The notes beneath the pieces were generated by a model that was not told the DNA's origin, made no database searches, and saw nothing but the letters and a program-made list of their open reading frames with translations. A stretch of 64,000 nt of DNA from contig CAJOMN010000009.1 of NCBI GenBank assembly GCA_905235745.1, forward strand, positions 1-64,000, in the 5' to 3' direction. Below are positions 25,683 to 34,518 of this stretch, in pieces; positions within the stretch are counted from its first letter, which is position 1, and the number at the start of each line of letters is the position of its first letter. The translations under genes were made by a program, and so were the position numbers. Origin of the DNA: an uncultured Lachnospiraceae bacterium. Its GTDB lineage: Bacteria; Bacillota; Clostridia; Lachnospirales; Lachnospiraceae.

Positions 25683-27110
25683 ATGAGTAATTCTTCACTT
25701 GCAGGCAAACGTATTACAAGTTTGCTTGATGAAAACAGTTTCGTTGAACTCGGCGCGAGCGTTACAGCGCGCTCCACTGATTTTAACATGGAACCGAAGG
25801 ATGCGATTGCGGATGGTGTTGTAACTGGATACGGGCTCATAGACGGAGAGCTTGTGTACGTATACAGCCAGGATGCATCCGTACTCGGAGGTTCTGTTGG
25901 CGAGATGCATGCAAAGAAGATCATCAATCTTTACAATCTTGCACTCAAGGTCGGTGCTCCTGTCATCGGTCTTATTGATTCCGCCGGACTGCGTCTTAAC
26001 GAGGCAACCGATGCCCTGGCAGCTTTTGGCAGGATCTACAAGGCACAGACACTCGCAAGCGGAGTGATCCCGCAGATCACTGCGGTATTCGGCAAGTGCG
26101 GCGGCGGACTGTCGCTCTTTACAGGAACGACTGATTTTACATTCATGGAGGATAAAGCGAAGCTTTTCGTCAACTCCCCGAATGCATTAAGCGGTAATTA
26201 CGAAGAGAAGAATGATACCGCATCGGCAGCATTCCAGGCTGATGAAGCGGGGAATGTCGATGTTGTTGCAAGTGAAGCCGATATCTATGCCAGGATCAGG
26301 GAACTCGTTGCGATACTTCCTTCCAATAACGATGAGTTCGGCGCGGTTTCGGACTGCACCGATGATCTTAACCGTGCGGTTTCCGATATTGCCGGATGCG
26401 GCGGGGATTCATCGATCGCGCTTTCAATGATCGCGGACGACAATTCATATTTCGAAGTAAAGGCCGGCTTCGGTAAGCAGATAACAACCGGATTTATCAG
26501 GCTTAACGGTCAGACAGTAGGATGTGTTGCAAACAGATCCGAAGGTTATGACGATGAAGGCGAGAAGGTATGGGAAAGTGATACGGTTCTCAGTGTTGAT
26601 GCAGCCACCAAGGCGGCTGATTTCATCAATTTCTGCGATTCCTTCGATATTCCCGTTCTTACCCTTACAAACGTAACCGGCTATGAGGCCGATATCGATT
26701 CCGAAAAGGGTATCGCAAGAGCGGCAAGCAGACTTGCCTACGCATATGCCAATGCGACTGTTGCGAAGGTTAACGTTATTACTGGCAAGGCATTCGGAAG
26801 CGCGGGCATTGTCATGAATTCCAAGGCGATGGGCGCTGATATCGCAATTGCATGGGACAGCGCCAAGATCGGAATGATGGATGCGGATCTTGCAGCCAAG
26901 GTTATATTTGACGGCAAGAGTGATAAAGAGATCACCGACGGAGCGAAGGAATACGACAAGCTGCAGAACAGCGTTGACAGCGCGGCAAGACGCGGATATA
27001 TAGATCAGGTGATCGCTCCCGCGGATACAAGAAAGTATGTTATCGGTGCATTCGAAATGCTATATACAAAGAGAGAGGACAGACCGGCCAAGAAGCACGG
27101 AACAGTATAG
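25683..27110 (+). CDS. Biotin-dependent acyl-CoA-type carboxyltransferase (12S/MmdA-like)
   Basis: A 475-residue crotonase-fold carboxyltransferase of the PccB/MmdA/12S type. The N-terminal half has ADGVVTGYGLIDGELVYVYSQD, GGSVGEMHAKKI, APVIGLIDSAGLRLNEA and VFGKCGGGLSLFTG; the C-terminal half repeats the fold with FDIPVLTLTNVTGY and AFGSAGIVMNSKAMGAD. It is shorter and more divergent than methylmalonyl-CoA decarboxylase alpha (the usual GGARxQEG reads SAGLRLNEA). It would move a carboxyl group between an acyl-CoA and the biotin carrier at 27946. It leads an operon with OadG-, carrier-, OadB- and 5S-type subunits. Confidence 0.8.
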   Translation: MSNSSLAGKRITSLLDENSFVELGASVTARSTDFNMEPKDAIADGVVTGYGLIDGELVYVYSQDASVLGGSVGEMHAKKIINLYNLALKVGAPVIGLIDSAGLRLNEATDALAAFGRIYKAQTLASGVIPQITAVFGKCGGGLSLFTGTTDFTFMEDKAKLFVNSPNALSGNYEEKNDTASAAFQADEAGNVDVVASEADIYARIRELVAILPSNNDEFGAVSDCTDDLNRAVSDIAGCGGDSSIALSMIADDNSYFEVKAGFGKQITTGFIRLNGQTVGCVANRSEGYDDEGEKVWESDTVLSVDAATKAADFINFCDSFDIPVLTLTNVTGYEADIDSEKGIARAASRLAYAYANATVAKVNVITGKAFGSAGIVMNSKAMGADIAIAWDSAKIGMMDADLAAKVIFDGKSDKEITDGAKEYDKLQNSVDSAARRGYIDQVIAPADTRKYVIGAFEMLYTKREDRPAKKHGTV

Positions 27111-27130
27111 AAAGGAACGGGATACGTAAT

Positions 27131-27928
27131 ATGAAAAAATTCAAACTGATATTATGTTTTATGACCGTAATCCTTGTGCTTGCCGGCTGCGGAGGAACCG
27201 CCAGAAAGACTCTCGATCCCGAGGTTGCCGCGGCTCTCGAAGAGACTACAGGCAATCTTATCACCCAGTTCCTTGCGGCTCTTGACGAGCAGCAGTCTGA
27301 CGAGATTTCAGACCAGGGCGCGGAATATCTTGAATATATTATCTCGAATTATTTCGGTATCAAAGCAGACGGAAACGGAATGGTCAACGCAATATCTTCG
27401 TGGAACAGCGCAAGAGAAGATCTTGGGGATTTTGTTTCCATAACCGGAATGAATGCGGCATATGATAATACGGACAAAAACATAATAGTAACACTTGATA
27501 TCGTCGGTACCAGGAGAACGGCACAGGTCGAGGCTATATACAAGGACGATCTGTACAAAACGCTTACTTCCCTTTCGACCAACATTGACTGGACTTTCGG
27601 CGAGAAGATGGAAAAGGCCGGACTTAATACGCTCCTCGGAATGGGAACCGTATTTATCGTCCTGATCATCATATCGCTCATAATCAGCCTGTTTAAATTC
27701 ATCCCGAAGATCCAGGCTGCATTTTCCAAAGGCGGGGTAGAAGATACGAAGGCTGCGGCTGTTGATAACGCTATCGCCCAGATAGTTGAGAAAGAAGAGC
27801 AGTCGGACGATCTGGAACTTGTTGCCGTTATAACCGCGGCAATCGCAGCGGCCTCATACGGCGGCTCATCGGATGATTTTGTAGTCAGAAGTATTGTCAG
27901 AAGATCAGGCAGTACATGGAACAGGTAA
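27131..27928 (+). CDS. OadG-family subunit fused to lipoprotein domain
   Basis: A 265-residue protein with a lipobox LAGC (Cys20), an external domain of about 150 residues, then a membrane helix at ~173-195 (GMGTVFIVLIIISLIISLFKF) and a cytosolic tail ending in DDLELVAVITAAIAAA, the pattern of OadG C-termini, which hold the decarboxylase complex together. The N-terminal lipoprotein domain is an addition to the short classical OadG. Its neighbours in the operon support the assignment. Confidence 0.85.
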   Translation: MKKFKLILCFMTVILVLAGCGGTARKTLDPEVAAALEETTGNLITQFLAALDEQQSDEISDQGAEYLEYIISNYFGIKADGNGMVNAISSWNSAREDLGDFVSITGMNAAYDNTDKNIIVTLDIVGTRRTAQVEAIYKDDLYKTLTSLSTNIDWTFGEKMEKAGLNTLLGMGTVFIVLIIISLIISLFKFIPKIQAAFSKGGVEDTKAAAVDNAIAQIVEKEEQSDDLELVAVITAAIAAASYGGSSDDFVVRSIVRRSGSTWNR

Positions 27929-27945
27929 TAATAGGAGGAATGATC

Positions 27946-28317
27946 ATGAAAAATTATACAATTACCGTTAACGGAAACGTATATGACGTAACAGTAGAAG
28001 AAGGTACAGGATCGGGCGCTTCCCAGGCAGCACCCAAGGCTGCTCCGAAGGCTGCACCCGCAGCACCGGCCGCTGCCCCCAAGGCTGCATCAGCCGGTGC
28101 CGGAAGCATAAGAGTTGAAGCCGGTGCGGCAGGCAAGGTATTTAAGATCGAGGCAAATGTAGGCGCTTCAGTTAAGGCCGGAGATCCCGTTATCATAATA
28201 GAGGCTATGAAGATGGAGATCCCTGTAGTAGCACCCAAGGACGGTACGGTAGCATCTATCGATTGCGCTGTAGGAGATGCCTGCGCGGCAGGTCAGCTTC
28301 TTGCTACGCTCAACTAA
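27946..28317 (+). CDS. Biotin carboxyl carrier protein (1.3S/OadC-like)
   Basis: A 123-residue biotinyl-lipoyl domain protein. A short N-terminal strand region (KNYTITVNGNVYDVTVEE) is followed by a flexible Ala/Pro/Lys linker (~25-52), then the biotinyl domain with EAMKMEI and biotinyl Lys89. The start at 27946 follows aggagg by 7 nt. It carries the carboxyl group between the 12S-type transferase, the 5S-type transferase and the membrane beta subunit. It is the probable substrate of the BirA encoded at 18037. Confidence 0.95.
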   Translation: MKNYTITVNGNVYDVTVEEGTGSGASQAAPKAAPKAAPAAPAAAPKAASAGAGSIRVEAGAAGKVFKIEANVGASVKAGDPVIIIEAMKMEIPVVAPKDGTVASIDCAVGDACAAGQLLATLN

Positions 28318-28346
28318 CATAAGAATGAATCTGTGGAGGATATAAA

Positions 28347-29495
28347 ATGTCATATGTAGCAAATACATTCGGGAACCTGTTACAGCAGACGGCATTTTTT
28401 GGATTGTCCTGGGGCAATTATCTTATGATCGTTGTAGCATGCGTATTCCTGTATCTGGCAATTGCGAAAGGCTTTGAACCGCTTTTGCTGACTCCCATCG
28501 CATTCGGTATGCTGCTTGTTAATATCTACCCGGATATTATGTTGAAGATAGAAGAGGCTGCCAACGGAACAGGCGGACTGCTGTACTACTTCTACAAACT
28601 GGATGAATGGGCTATACTGCCTTCGCTTATATTTATGGGCGTCGGCGCGATGACGGACTTTGGTCCGCTAATTGCCAATCCCAAGAGCTTTCTTCTCGGA
28701 GCGGCAGCACAGTTCGGTATATATTCCGCATATTTTCTGGCTATTGCCATGGGATTCAATGACAAGGCCGCAGCGGCCATCGCCATCATAGGCGGTGCTG
28801 ACGGACCTACATCCATATTCCTTGCAAGTAAGCTCGGACAGACGGCACTGCTCGGACCCATAGCGGTCGCGGCATACTCGTATATGTCGCTTGTACCGAT
28901 CATCCAGCCGCCTATCATGAAGCTCCTTACTACCGAAAAAGAGCGCAAGATCAAGATGGAACAGCTTCGTCCCGTTACAAAGCTTGAGAGGATTCTCTTC
29001 CCTATTATCGTTACGATCGTTGTCTGCATGATTCTTCCGACAACGGCGCCTCTTGTAGGTATGCTCATGCTCGGTAATCTGTTCAGAGAGTCGGGCGTTG
29101 TCAGACAGCTTATGGAAACGGCAAGCAATGCCCTTATGTATATAGTGGTTATCCTGCTCGGCACGAGCGTTGGCGCGACAACATCGGCAGCGGCTTTCTT
29201 AAATGCCGATACGCTCAAGATTGTCGTACTCGGACTCGTTGCTTTCGCATTCGGTACCGCGGCAGGTGTCCTGTTCGGAAAACTGATGTGTGTACTTACA
29301 AAGGGTAAGGTTAATCCGCTTATAGGTTCGGCCGGTGTATCCGCCGTTCCTATGGCAGCGCGTGTATCACAGAAGGTAGGTGCGGAAGCGGATCCGACGA
29401 ACTTCCTGCTGATGCATGCCATGGGTCCGAATGTTGCCGGGGTTATCGGAACGGCAGTTGCTGCCGGAACATTCATGGCTATATTCGGAGTCTGA
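28347..29495 (+). CDS. oadB: Na+-pumping decarboxylase beta subunit (OadB-like)
   Basis: A 382-residue membrane protein of the OadB/MmdB/GcdB family, which decarboxylates carboxybiotin and exports Na+. It has the hallmark [16 protein letters not shown] with the Na+-path Asp, and the C-terminal [20 protein letters not shown]. Around ten membrane helices are visible. The ribosome binding site is gtggagg. This subunit makes the cluster an ion pump, not only a soluble transcarboxylase. Confidence 0.95.
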   Translation: MSYVANTFGNLLQQTAFFGLSWGNYLMIVVACVFLYLAIAKGFEPLLLTPIAFGMLLVNIYPDIMLKIEEAANGTGGLLYYFYKLDEWAILPSLIFMGVGAMTDFGPLIANPKSFLLGAAAQFGIYSAYFLAIAMGFNDKAAAAIAIIGGADGPTSIFLASKLGQTALLGPIAVAAYSYMSLVPIIQPPIMKLLTTEKERKIKMEQLRPVTKLERILFPIIVTIVVCMILPTTAPLVGMLMLGNLFRESGVVRQLMETASNALMYIVVILLGTSVGATTSAAAFLNADTLKIVVLGLVAFAFGTAAGVLFGKLMCVLTKGKVNPLIGSAGVSAVPMAARVSQKVGAEADPTNFLLMHAMGPNVAGVIGTAVAAGTFMAIFGV

Positions 29496-29557
29496 TATGA
29501 TGTTAGGGGGAACCCTGACTCCTTGTGTAAATTTGAGAATAAATGGAGGACAATATA

Positions 29558-30994
29558 ATGGGTGAAGTTGAAAAGAAACCGGTTGGTATAATGGAAACCG
29601 TTCTGCGTGATGCGCACCAGTCGCTTATCGCAACAAGAATGCCGACCGAAGTAATGCTTCCCATCATCGGTAAGATGGATGAGATAGGCTACCATGCCGT
29701 AGAATGCTGGGGTGGTGCCACATTTGATGCTTCCCTTCGTTTCCTCAAAGAGGATCCGTGGGACAGACTGCGCAAGTTAAGGGACGGATTTAAGAAGACA
29801 AAGCTTCAGATGCTCTTCAGAGGTCAGAACATACTCGGTTACAGACCGTATGCGGATGACGTGGTCAACTCGTTTGTTGAAAAATCAGTTGCAAACGGTA
29901 TCGATATCATCAGGATATTCGACTGCCTGAATGATCTTCGTAACCTTCAGGCCGCAGTTGATGCGACGAACCGCGTCAAGAAGCAGGAAGGAAGAGGAAG
30001 TGCGCAGGTCGCTCTTTCATATACACTGGGCGACGCATATACGCTTGAGTACTGGGCTGATATGGCCAAGAAGATCGAGGAGATGGGAGCTGATTCCATC
30101 TGTATCAAGGATATGGCAGGGCTTCTTGTTCCGTACAGGGCAGCCGAGCTTATCAAGGCCATGAAGGAGAACACAAAGCTTCCGATACAGCTGCATACAC
30201 ATTATACTTCGGGTGTTGCTTCAATGACGTATCTGAAGGCGGTTGAGGCAGGCGTTGATGTTATCGACTGCGCGATCTCGCCGTTCGCTCTCGGTACCAG
30301 CCAGCCTGCAACAGAGGTTATGGTCGAAACATTCAAGGGTACGCCGTATGATACAGGCTACAGCCAGACGAAGCTTGCGGAGATCGCTGACTACTTCAGA
30401 CCGTACAGGGAGGAATGCATCGATTCCGGGCTGATGAGCACGAAGGTTCTGGGTGTCAATATCAAGACTCTTCTGTACCAGGTTCCGGGCGGTATGCTTT
30501 CCAACATGGTATCGCAGCTTAAGGAACAGAATGCTGAAGATAAATACGAGGAAGTTCTGGAGGAGATCCCGAAGGTTCGTAAGGACTGCGGTGAGCCGCC
30601 TCTTGTTACTCCTTCATCACAGATCGTCGGAACCCAGGCAATATTCAATGTTCTTATGGGCGAGAGATACAAGATGGCTACCGGAGAGTTCAAGGATCTG
30701 CTCAGGGGTAATTACGGACAGACCGTTAAGCCTATGAACGAAGACGTCATCAATAAGGTTATTCCGGGCGAGAAGAGATCAACGGCACGTTCCGCGGAGG
30801 CGACCGGTCACGACAAGCCCGAGCTTGAAACACTTGAATCGGAGATGAAGCAGTACAAGCAGCAGGACGAGGATGTTCTTACATATGCCCTGTTCCCTCA
30901 GGTTGCTGTCGATTTCTTCAAGTATCGTGAAGCACAACAGAACAAAGTGGACATGAAGAAGGCCGATACACAGGCCGGAGCTTATCCGGTATAG
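29558..30994 (+). CDS. oadA: Keto-acid carboxyltransferase subunit (5S/OadA type, no biotin domain)
   Basis: A 478-residue TIM-barrel carboxyltransferase of the pyruvate carboxylase / oxaloacetate decarboxylase alpha / transcarboxylase 5S type. ETVLRDAHQSL carries the metal-binding Asp, SICIKDMAGLL the Lys expected to be carbamylated, and LPIQLHTHYTSG the metal-binding His pair. The start at 29558 follows ggagga by 7 nt. It ends soon after the PYC-OADA domain and lacks the attached biotin domain, so it must use the separate carrier at 27946. It acts on oxaloacetate/pyruvate by family precedent. Confidence 0.93.
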   Translation: MGEVEKKPVGIMETVLRDAHQSLIATRMPTEVMLPIIGKMDEIGYHAVECWGGATFDASLRFLKEDPWDRLRKLRDGFKKTKLQMLFRGQNILGYRPYADDVVNSFVEKSVANGIDIIRIFDCLNDLRNLQAAVDATNRVKKQEGRGSAQVALSYTLGDAYTLEYWADMAKKIEEMGADSICIKDMAGLLVPYRAAELIKAMKENTKLPIQLHTHYTSGVASMTYLKAVEAGVDVIDCAISPFALGTSQPATEVMVETFKGTPYDTGYSQTKLAEIADYFRPYREECIDSGLMSTKVLGVNIKTLLYQVPGGMLSNMVSQLKEQNAEDKYEEVLEEIPKVRKDCGEPPLVTPSSQIVGTQAIFNVLMGERYKMATGEFKDLLRGNYGQTVKPMNEDVINKVIPGEKRSTARSAEATGHDKPELETLESEMKQYKQQDEDVLTYALFPQVAVDFFKYREAQQNKVDMKKADTQAGAYPV

Positions 30995-31024
30995 GCTGTC
31001 CGGTAAAAAAGTTCGATTTTTATA

Positions 31025-31041
31025 TTTTTATTGATGCAAAA
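31025..31041 (+). repeat. 17-nt sequence shared with 46748-46764 (opposite strand)
   Basis: TTTTTATTGATGCAAAA here; its exact reverse complement occurs at 46748-46764 upstream of nrdD and the AP2-repeat gene. Confidence 0.35.
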
Positions 31042-31066
31042 TATCATAACGTGTGTTACAATAATT

Positions 31067-31100
31067 GGGCAGTCGTTTTTCCGGCTGCCCGATTTTTGTT
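31067..31100 (+). terminator. Intrinsic terminator after the carboxyltransferase operon
   Basis: GGGCAG (31067-31072) pairs with CTGCCC (31085-31090), followed by GATTTTTGTT. An extended -10-like TGTTACAAT lies directly upstream (31054-31062). Confidence 0.75.
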
Positions 31101-31173
31101 TGTTCGGAGGGGGAATATATAAGGGGTATGAAGGGGATTTTCGTGCTTAATACTATTATATCAAGAGGGTATT

Positions 31174-31722
31174 ATGGCAAGAAAAGAACAGATTACCAAG
31201 CAGATGATACTGGACGGGGCATTTGATCTTGTAAGAACACAGGGTATCGAAATGCTTACGGCCAGAAAGCTCGCAGCGCATATTTCATGCAGCACCCAGC
31301 CTATTTTCCGTGTGTATACGAATATGGAGGAACTGTCCGACGAAGTCTTTGTCAAGGCAAAGGCATTCTATGAGGAGTACTGTCTTAATTATGAGCAGAC
31401 TAACGACACGCCGTTTGTCGATCTGGGATTATGCTACATTTCATTTGCCAGGAATGAGCTCAATCTGTTTAAGCTCCTGTTCCTGACACCCCATGATGAT
31501 AATAATACGATGTATGATCTTATCAACGGTGCCGAAAACGGATTTGTGATCAAGCAGCTGCGGCGCGTCAAGAACCTCGACATGAACAGGGCGGGGGATA
31601 TATTCATGAAGGTGTTCATATTCATGCATGGAATGGCCTGCATGGCGATATGCGGTGAGCTCGACATGACCAATGAGGAGATACTGCCTACGCTTACCGA
31701 GACGATAGAAAGCTTTATTTAA
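31174..31722 (+). CDS. TetR-family transcriptional regulator
   Basis: A 182-residue TetR-type repressor. The N-terminal ~45 residues (KQMILDGAFDLVRTQGIEMLTARKLAAHISCSTQPIFRVYTN) form the helix-turn-helix, followed by an all-helical ligand domain. The ligand and target are unknown. It lies between the carboxyltransferase operon and the flavoprotein gene 15 nt downstream, with which it may be co-transcribed. Ribosome binding site agaggg. Confidence 0.85.
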   Translation: MARKEQITKQMILDGAFDLVRTQGIEMLTARKLAAHISCSTQPIFRVYTNMEELSDEVFVKAKAFYEEYCLNYEQTNDTPFVDLGLCYISFARNELNLFKLLFLTPHDDNNTMYDLINGAENGFVIKQLRRVKNLDMNRAGDIFMKVFIFMHGMACMAICGELDMTNEEILPTLTETIESFI

Positions 31723-31737
31723 CGAATACTATAATAT

Positions 31738-32991
31738 ATGGATATATGCGTTGTTGGCGGGGGAGCCGCCGGCATGATGGCTACGATCGCCGCAGCCGGA
31801 CAAGATAATAACGTAACGCTTGTCGAGCAGAACGACAAGCTTGGCAAAAAGCTGTTCCTGACCGGAAAGGGTAGATGCAATATGACTAATTCCTGTCCCG
31901 TGGAAGAGCTTTTTGACAATATTGTGACCAATCCGAAGTTCTGTTACAGTGCACTGTATGAATTTGATAACACGGAGACTATCCGGTTCTTCAATGAACT
32001 CGGTCTTAGGACCAAGATCGAAAGAGGGCAGCGTGTATTCCCGGCAAGCGACCACTCGTCCGATGTCATCAAGGTTCTTCGCGACAGGCTTACCGGTCTC
32101 GGGGTCAATATCATGACCGAGACGAAAGTCATTGAGTACAGGATAGAGGATGCCCCCGAAGGTAATAGAATATCAGGTGTTATCGTAAAACGCGGCGGGC
32201 AAAAATCATTACTGCCATGTGACGCCGTTATCGCCGCAACAGGCGGACAGAGCTATCCTCTTACCGGCTCCGACGGATCCGCGTTCGATATATTTTGCAC
32301 AATGGGGATCGCGGTAAAGGGCAGGGAGCCATCCCTTGTTCCGTTTACCTCGGATGACAGTACCGTAAAGGATATGCAGGGGCTGTCACTTAAGAATGTC
32401 GGACTACGTGTGGACTGCGCCGGAAAGACGCGTTACTCCGGATTCGGGGAGATGCTGTTCACGCATTTTGGTATCTCGGGGCCTCTCGTATTATCCGCAT
32501 CCGCGTTTATACGGGAAAAGGATTACGGCAAAGGTGTAACAGCCCATATTGATCTCAAGCCTGCTCTTACATACGAAGAGCTCGACCGCAGGATACTGCG
32601 TGATTTTGACGAGTTCAGGAATAAGGATATTGCAAATGCGCTTGTAAAACTGCTTCCCGCCCGGATGAGGGCTGCGGTCATAGCAAAAAGCGGGATACTG
32701 CCGTCCAAAAAGGTAAATGCGGTCACGAAGGATGAAAGAGCTGATCTATGCCGGGTTATAAAGGATTATGATATCATTATCACCGGAAACCGCGGTTTTG
32801 ATGAGGCGATCATCACAAGGGGCGGGATCGATGTTGCGGGCATTAATCCATCGACGATGGAAAGCAAAGTGATAAAGGGACTGTTTTTTGCCGGCGAGAT
32901 GATCGATGTTGATGCGCTTACGGGCGGATTCAATCTGCAGCTTGCATGGTCTACGGGCTATAAAGCCGGCAAATGCTGTAAGGAGGTCTGA
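31738..32991 (+). CDS. HI0933-family FAD-dependent oxidoreductase
   Basis: A 417-residue flavoprotein of the HI0933/YhiN family. The dinucleotide-binding motif is VVGGGAAGMMATIAA at the N-terminus; LFLTGKGRCNMTNS and the C-terminal FAGEMIDVDALTGGFNLQLAWSTG are characteristic of the family. Members are aminoacetone oxidase-like or of unknown substrate. It overlaps the frame of the cmk region only in non-coding frames; its stop is 7 nt before the cmk start. Confidence 0.92.
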   Translation: MDICVVGGGAAGMMATIAAAGQDNNVTLVEQNDKLGKKLFLTGKGRCNMTNSCPVEELFDNIVTNPKFCYSALYEFDNTETIRFFNELGLRTKIERGQRVFPASDHSSDVIKVLRDRLTGLGVNIMTETKVIEYRIEDAPEGNRISGVIVKRGGQKSLLPCDAVIAATGGQSYPLTGSDGSAFDIFCTMGIAVKGREPSLVPFTSDDSTVKDMQGLSLKNVGLRVDCAGKTRYSGFGEMLFTHFGISGPLVLSASAFIREKDYGKGVTAHIDLKPALTYEELDRRILRDFDEFRNKDIANALVKLLPARMRAAVIAKSGILPSKKVNAVTKDERADLCRVIKDYDIIITGNRGFDEAIITRGGIDVAGINPSTMESKVIKGLFFAGEMIDVDALTGGFNLQLAWSTGYKAGKCCKEV

Positions 32992-32998
32992 TCATTAT

Positions 32999-33664
32999 AT
33001 GAGTAACAGTATTGCGATAGACGGACCCGCCGGAGCGGGAAAGAGCACGATAGCGAAGCTTGTGGCCGAAAAGCTCGGCTACATCTACGTCGATACGGGT
33101 GCGATGTACAGGGCGATGGCTCTGTATCTCATAAGGCAGCATATAGACAGGAATGATACTGTCGCAATTGAAAAGGCATGTGAGGAAGCCGATATTTCTA
33201 TAAGCTTTGAAGACGGACAGCAGGTAGTCACGCTCTTCGGGGAAAACGTTAACGGACTGCTTCGGACCGAAGAGGTCGGCAATATGGCATCTGTTTCAAG
33301 TACCAATCCCGTAGTACGGAGCAAGCTCGTATCACTGCAGCAAAAGCTTGCCTGTGAGAAAGACGTTGTCATGGACGGAAGGGATATCGGTACCGTTGTT
33401 CTTCCCGACAGCAAATGCAAGATATATCTGACGGCATCTTCGAAGGTTCGGGCAAAGAGAAGATACGACGAGCTTGCCGCAAAGGGTGAGCCGGCTGATA
33501 TATCCAGGATAGAGGCAGACATCATCGAAAGGGACAACAGGGATATGACACGGGAGCATTCGCCGCTTCGAAGAGCGGATGATGCAATACTGATCGACAG
33601 CTCCGATATGACTATCGAAGAAGTCAGGGATGCGATATTACTTGAAGCCGGAAGGAAGCTTTGA
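32999..33664 (+). CDS. cmk: Cytidylate kinase
   Basis: A 221-residue (d)CMP kinase: P-loop GPAGAGKS (9-16), the following VDTGAMYRAMALYL, DGRDIGTVVLP near 120, and RRADDAILIDSS near the end. The start at 32999 is preceded by aaggagg 12 nt upstream. The TGA stop overlaps the ispH ATG (TGATG). The order cmk-ispH-S1 is typical of Clostridia. Confidence 0.96.
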   Translation: MSNSIAIDGPAGAGKSTIAKLVAEKLGYIYVDTGAMYRAMALYLIRQHIDRNDTVAIEKACEEADISISFEDGQQVVTLFGENVNGLLRTEEVGNMASVSSTNPVVRSKLVSLQQKLACEKDVVMDGRDIGTVVLPDSKCKIYLTASSKVRAKRRYDELAAKGEPADISRIEADIIERDNRDMTREHSPLRRADDAILIDSSDMTIEEVRDAILLEAGRKL

Positions 33665-34518
33665 TGGAAATTATAGTTGCCGAATCCGCCGGATTCTGTT
33701 TCGGCGTTAAAAGAGCTGTCGAGACCGTATATTCGGAGATCGAAAGCGGCGGAAAGATATATACTTTCGGCCCTATAATCCATAATGCGCATGTAGTATC
33801 AGACCTTGAGGAAAAGGGCGTTACCGTTATTGATGACATTGAGAAGATCAAACACCTTGACAGCGGGACGATCATAATAAGATCACACGGAGTATCCAAA
33901 GAGACATACGCGATACTTGAAGAGTCAAACCTGAAGGTCGTTGACGCGACATGCCCGTTCGTAAAGAAGATACACAGGATCGTCGAAAGAGACAGCGCCC
34001 TCGGAAAGCATATTGTAGTGACAGGCAGCCGTAATCATCCGGAGGTTATGGGGATCATAGGGTGGTGTTCACCCGACAACCCCGCAACTGTGCTGGAAAC
34101 GCAGGAAGAGGCATATGATTATGCGCCCGGAGACGACCGGGATATTACGGTCGTGTCACAAACAACATTTACACAGGGCAAATTTAAAGAATTAGTTGAA
34201 ATCTTGCGAAAAAAAGGGTACAATATTCATATTGTGAATACAATCTGCGATGCGACTGCCCGGAGGCAGGAAGAAGCACAGAAGATTGCTTCTGCAGTCG
34301 ATATGATGATTGTAATAGGAGACAGCAAGAGTTCCAATACACAAAAGCTATACGAGATCTGCAGTCGTGAATGCAAGAATACCATGTATGTACAGACCAA
34401 GGACAACCTGGAAACGGGTTCCTCAAGATCGCTCCAACGTGTAGGCATCACTGCAGGGGCTTCAACCCCTAGTAAAATAATCGAGGAGGTTCAAAAATAT
34501 GTCAGAACTTACTTTTGA
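33664..34518 (+). CDS. ispH: 4-hydroxy-3-methylbut-2-enyl diphosphate reductase
   Basis: A 284-residue IspH (LytB), last enzyme of the MEP isoprenoid pathway, reducing HMBPP to IPP and DMAPP. The three iron-sulfur cysteines are Cys12 (AGFCFGV), Cys97 (ATCPFVKK) and Cys195 (NTICDAT). The ATG is at the cmk stop; an in-frame TTG at 33661 is less likely. Its 3' end overlaps the S1-protein gene by 20 nt; in many Clostridia these two are fused, and here they are separate. Confidence 0.97.
   Translation: MEIIVAESAGFCFGVKRAVETVYSEIESGGKIYTFGPIIHNAHVVSDLEEKGVTVIDDIEKIKHLDSGTIIIRSHGVSKETYAILEESNLKVVDATCPFVKKIHRIVERDSALGKHIVVTGSRNHPEVMGIIGWCSPDNPATVLETQEEAYDYAPGDDRDITVVSQTTFTQGKFKELVEILRKKGYNIHIVNTICDATARRQEEAQKIASAVDMMIVIGDSKSSNTQKLYEICSRECKNTMYVQTKDNLETGSSRSLQRVGITAGASTPSKIIEEVQKYVRTYF

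Noticed and set aside
25683-27110. Acetyl-CoA carboxylase transferase (AccAD)
   Set aside because: No zinc-ribbon as in AccD, no biotin carboxylase gene nearby, and the operon contains OadB and OadG subunits instead.
28592-29695. 367-codon open frame on the minus strand
   Set aside because: Antisense to oadB and the 5S-type gene; no family resemblance.
30995-31173. tRNA or other RNA gene in the gap
   Set aside because: No cloverleaf or known RNA pattern; only a terminator and AT-rich sequence are seen.
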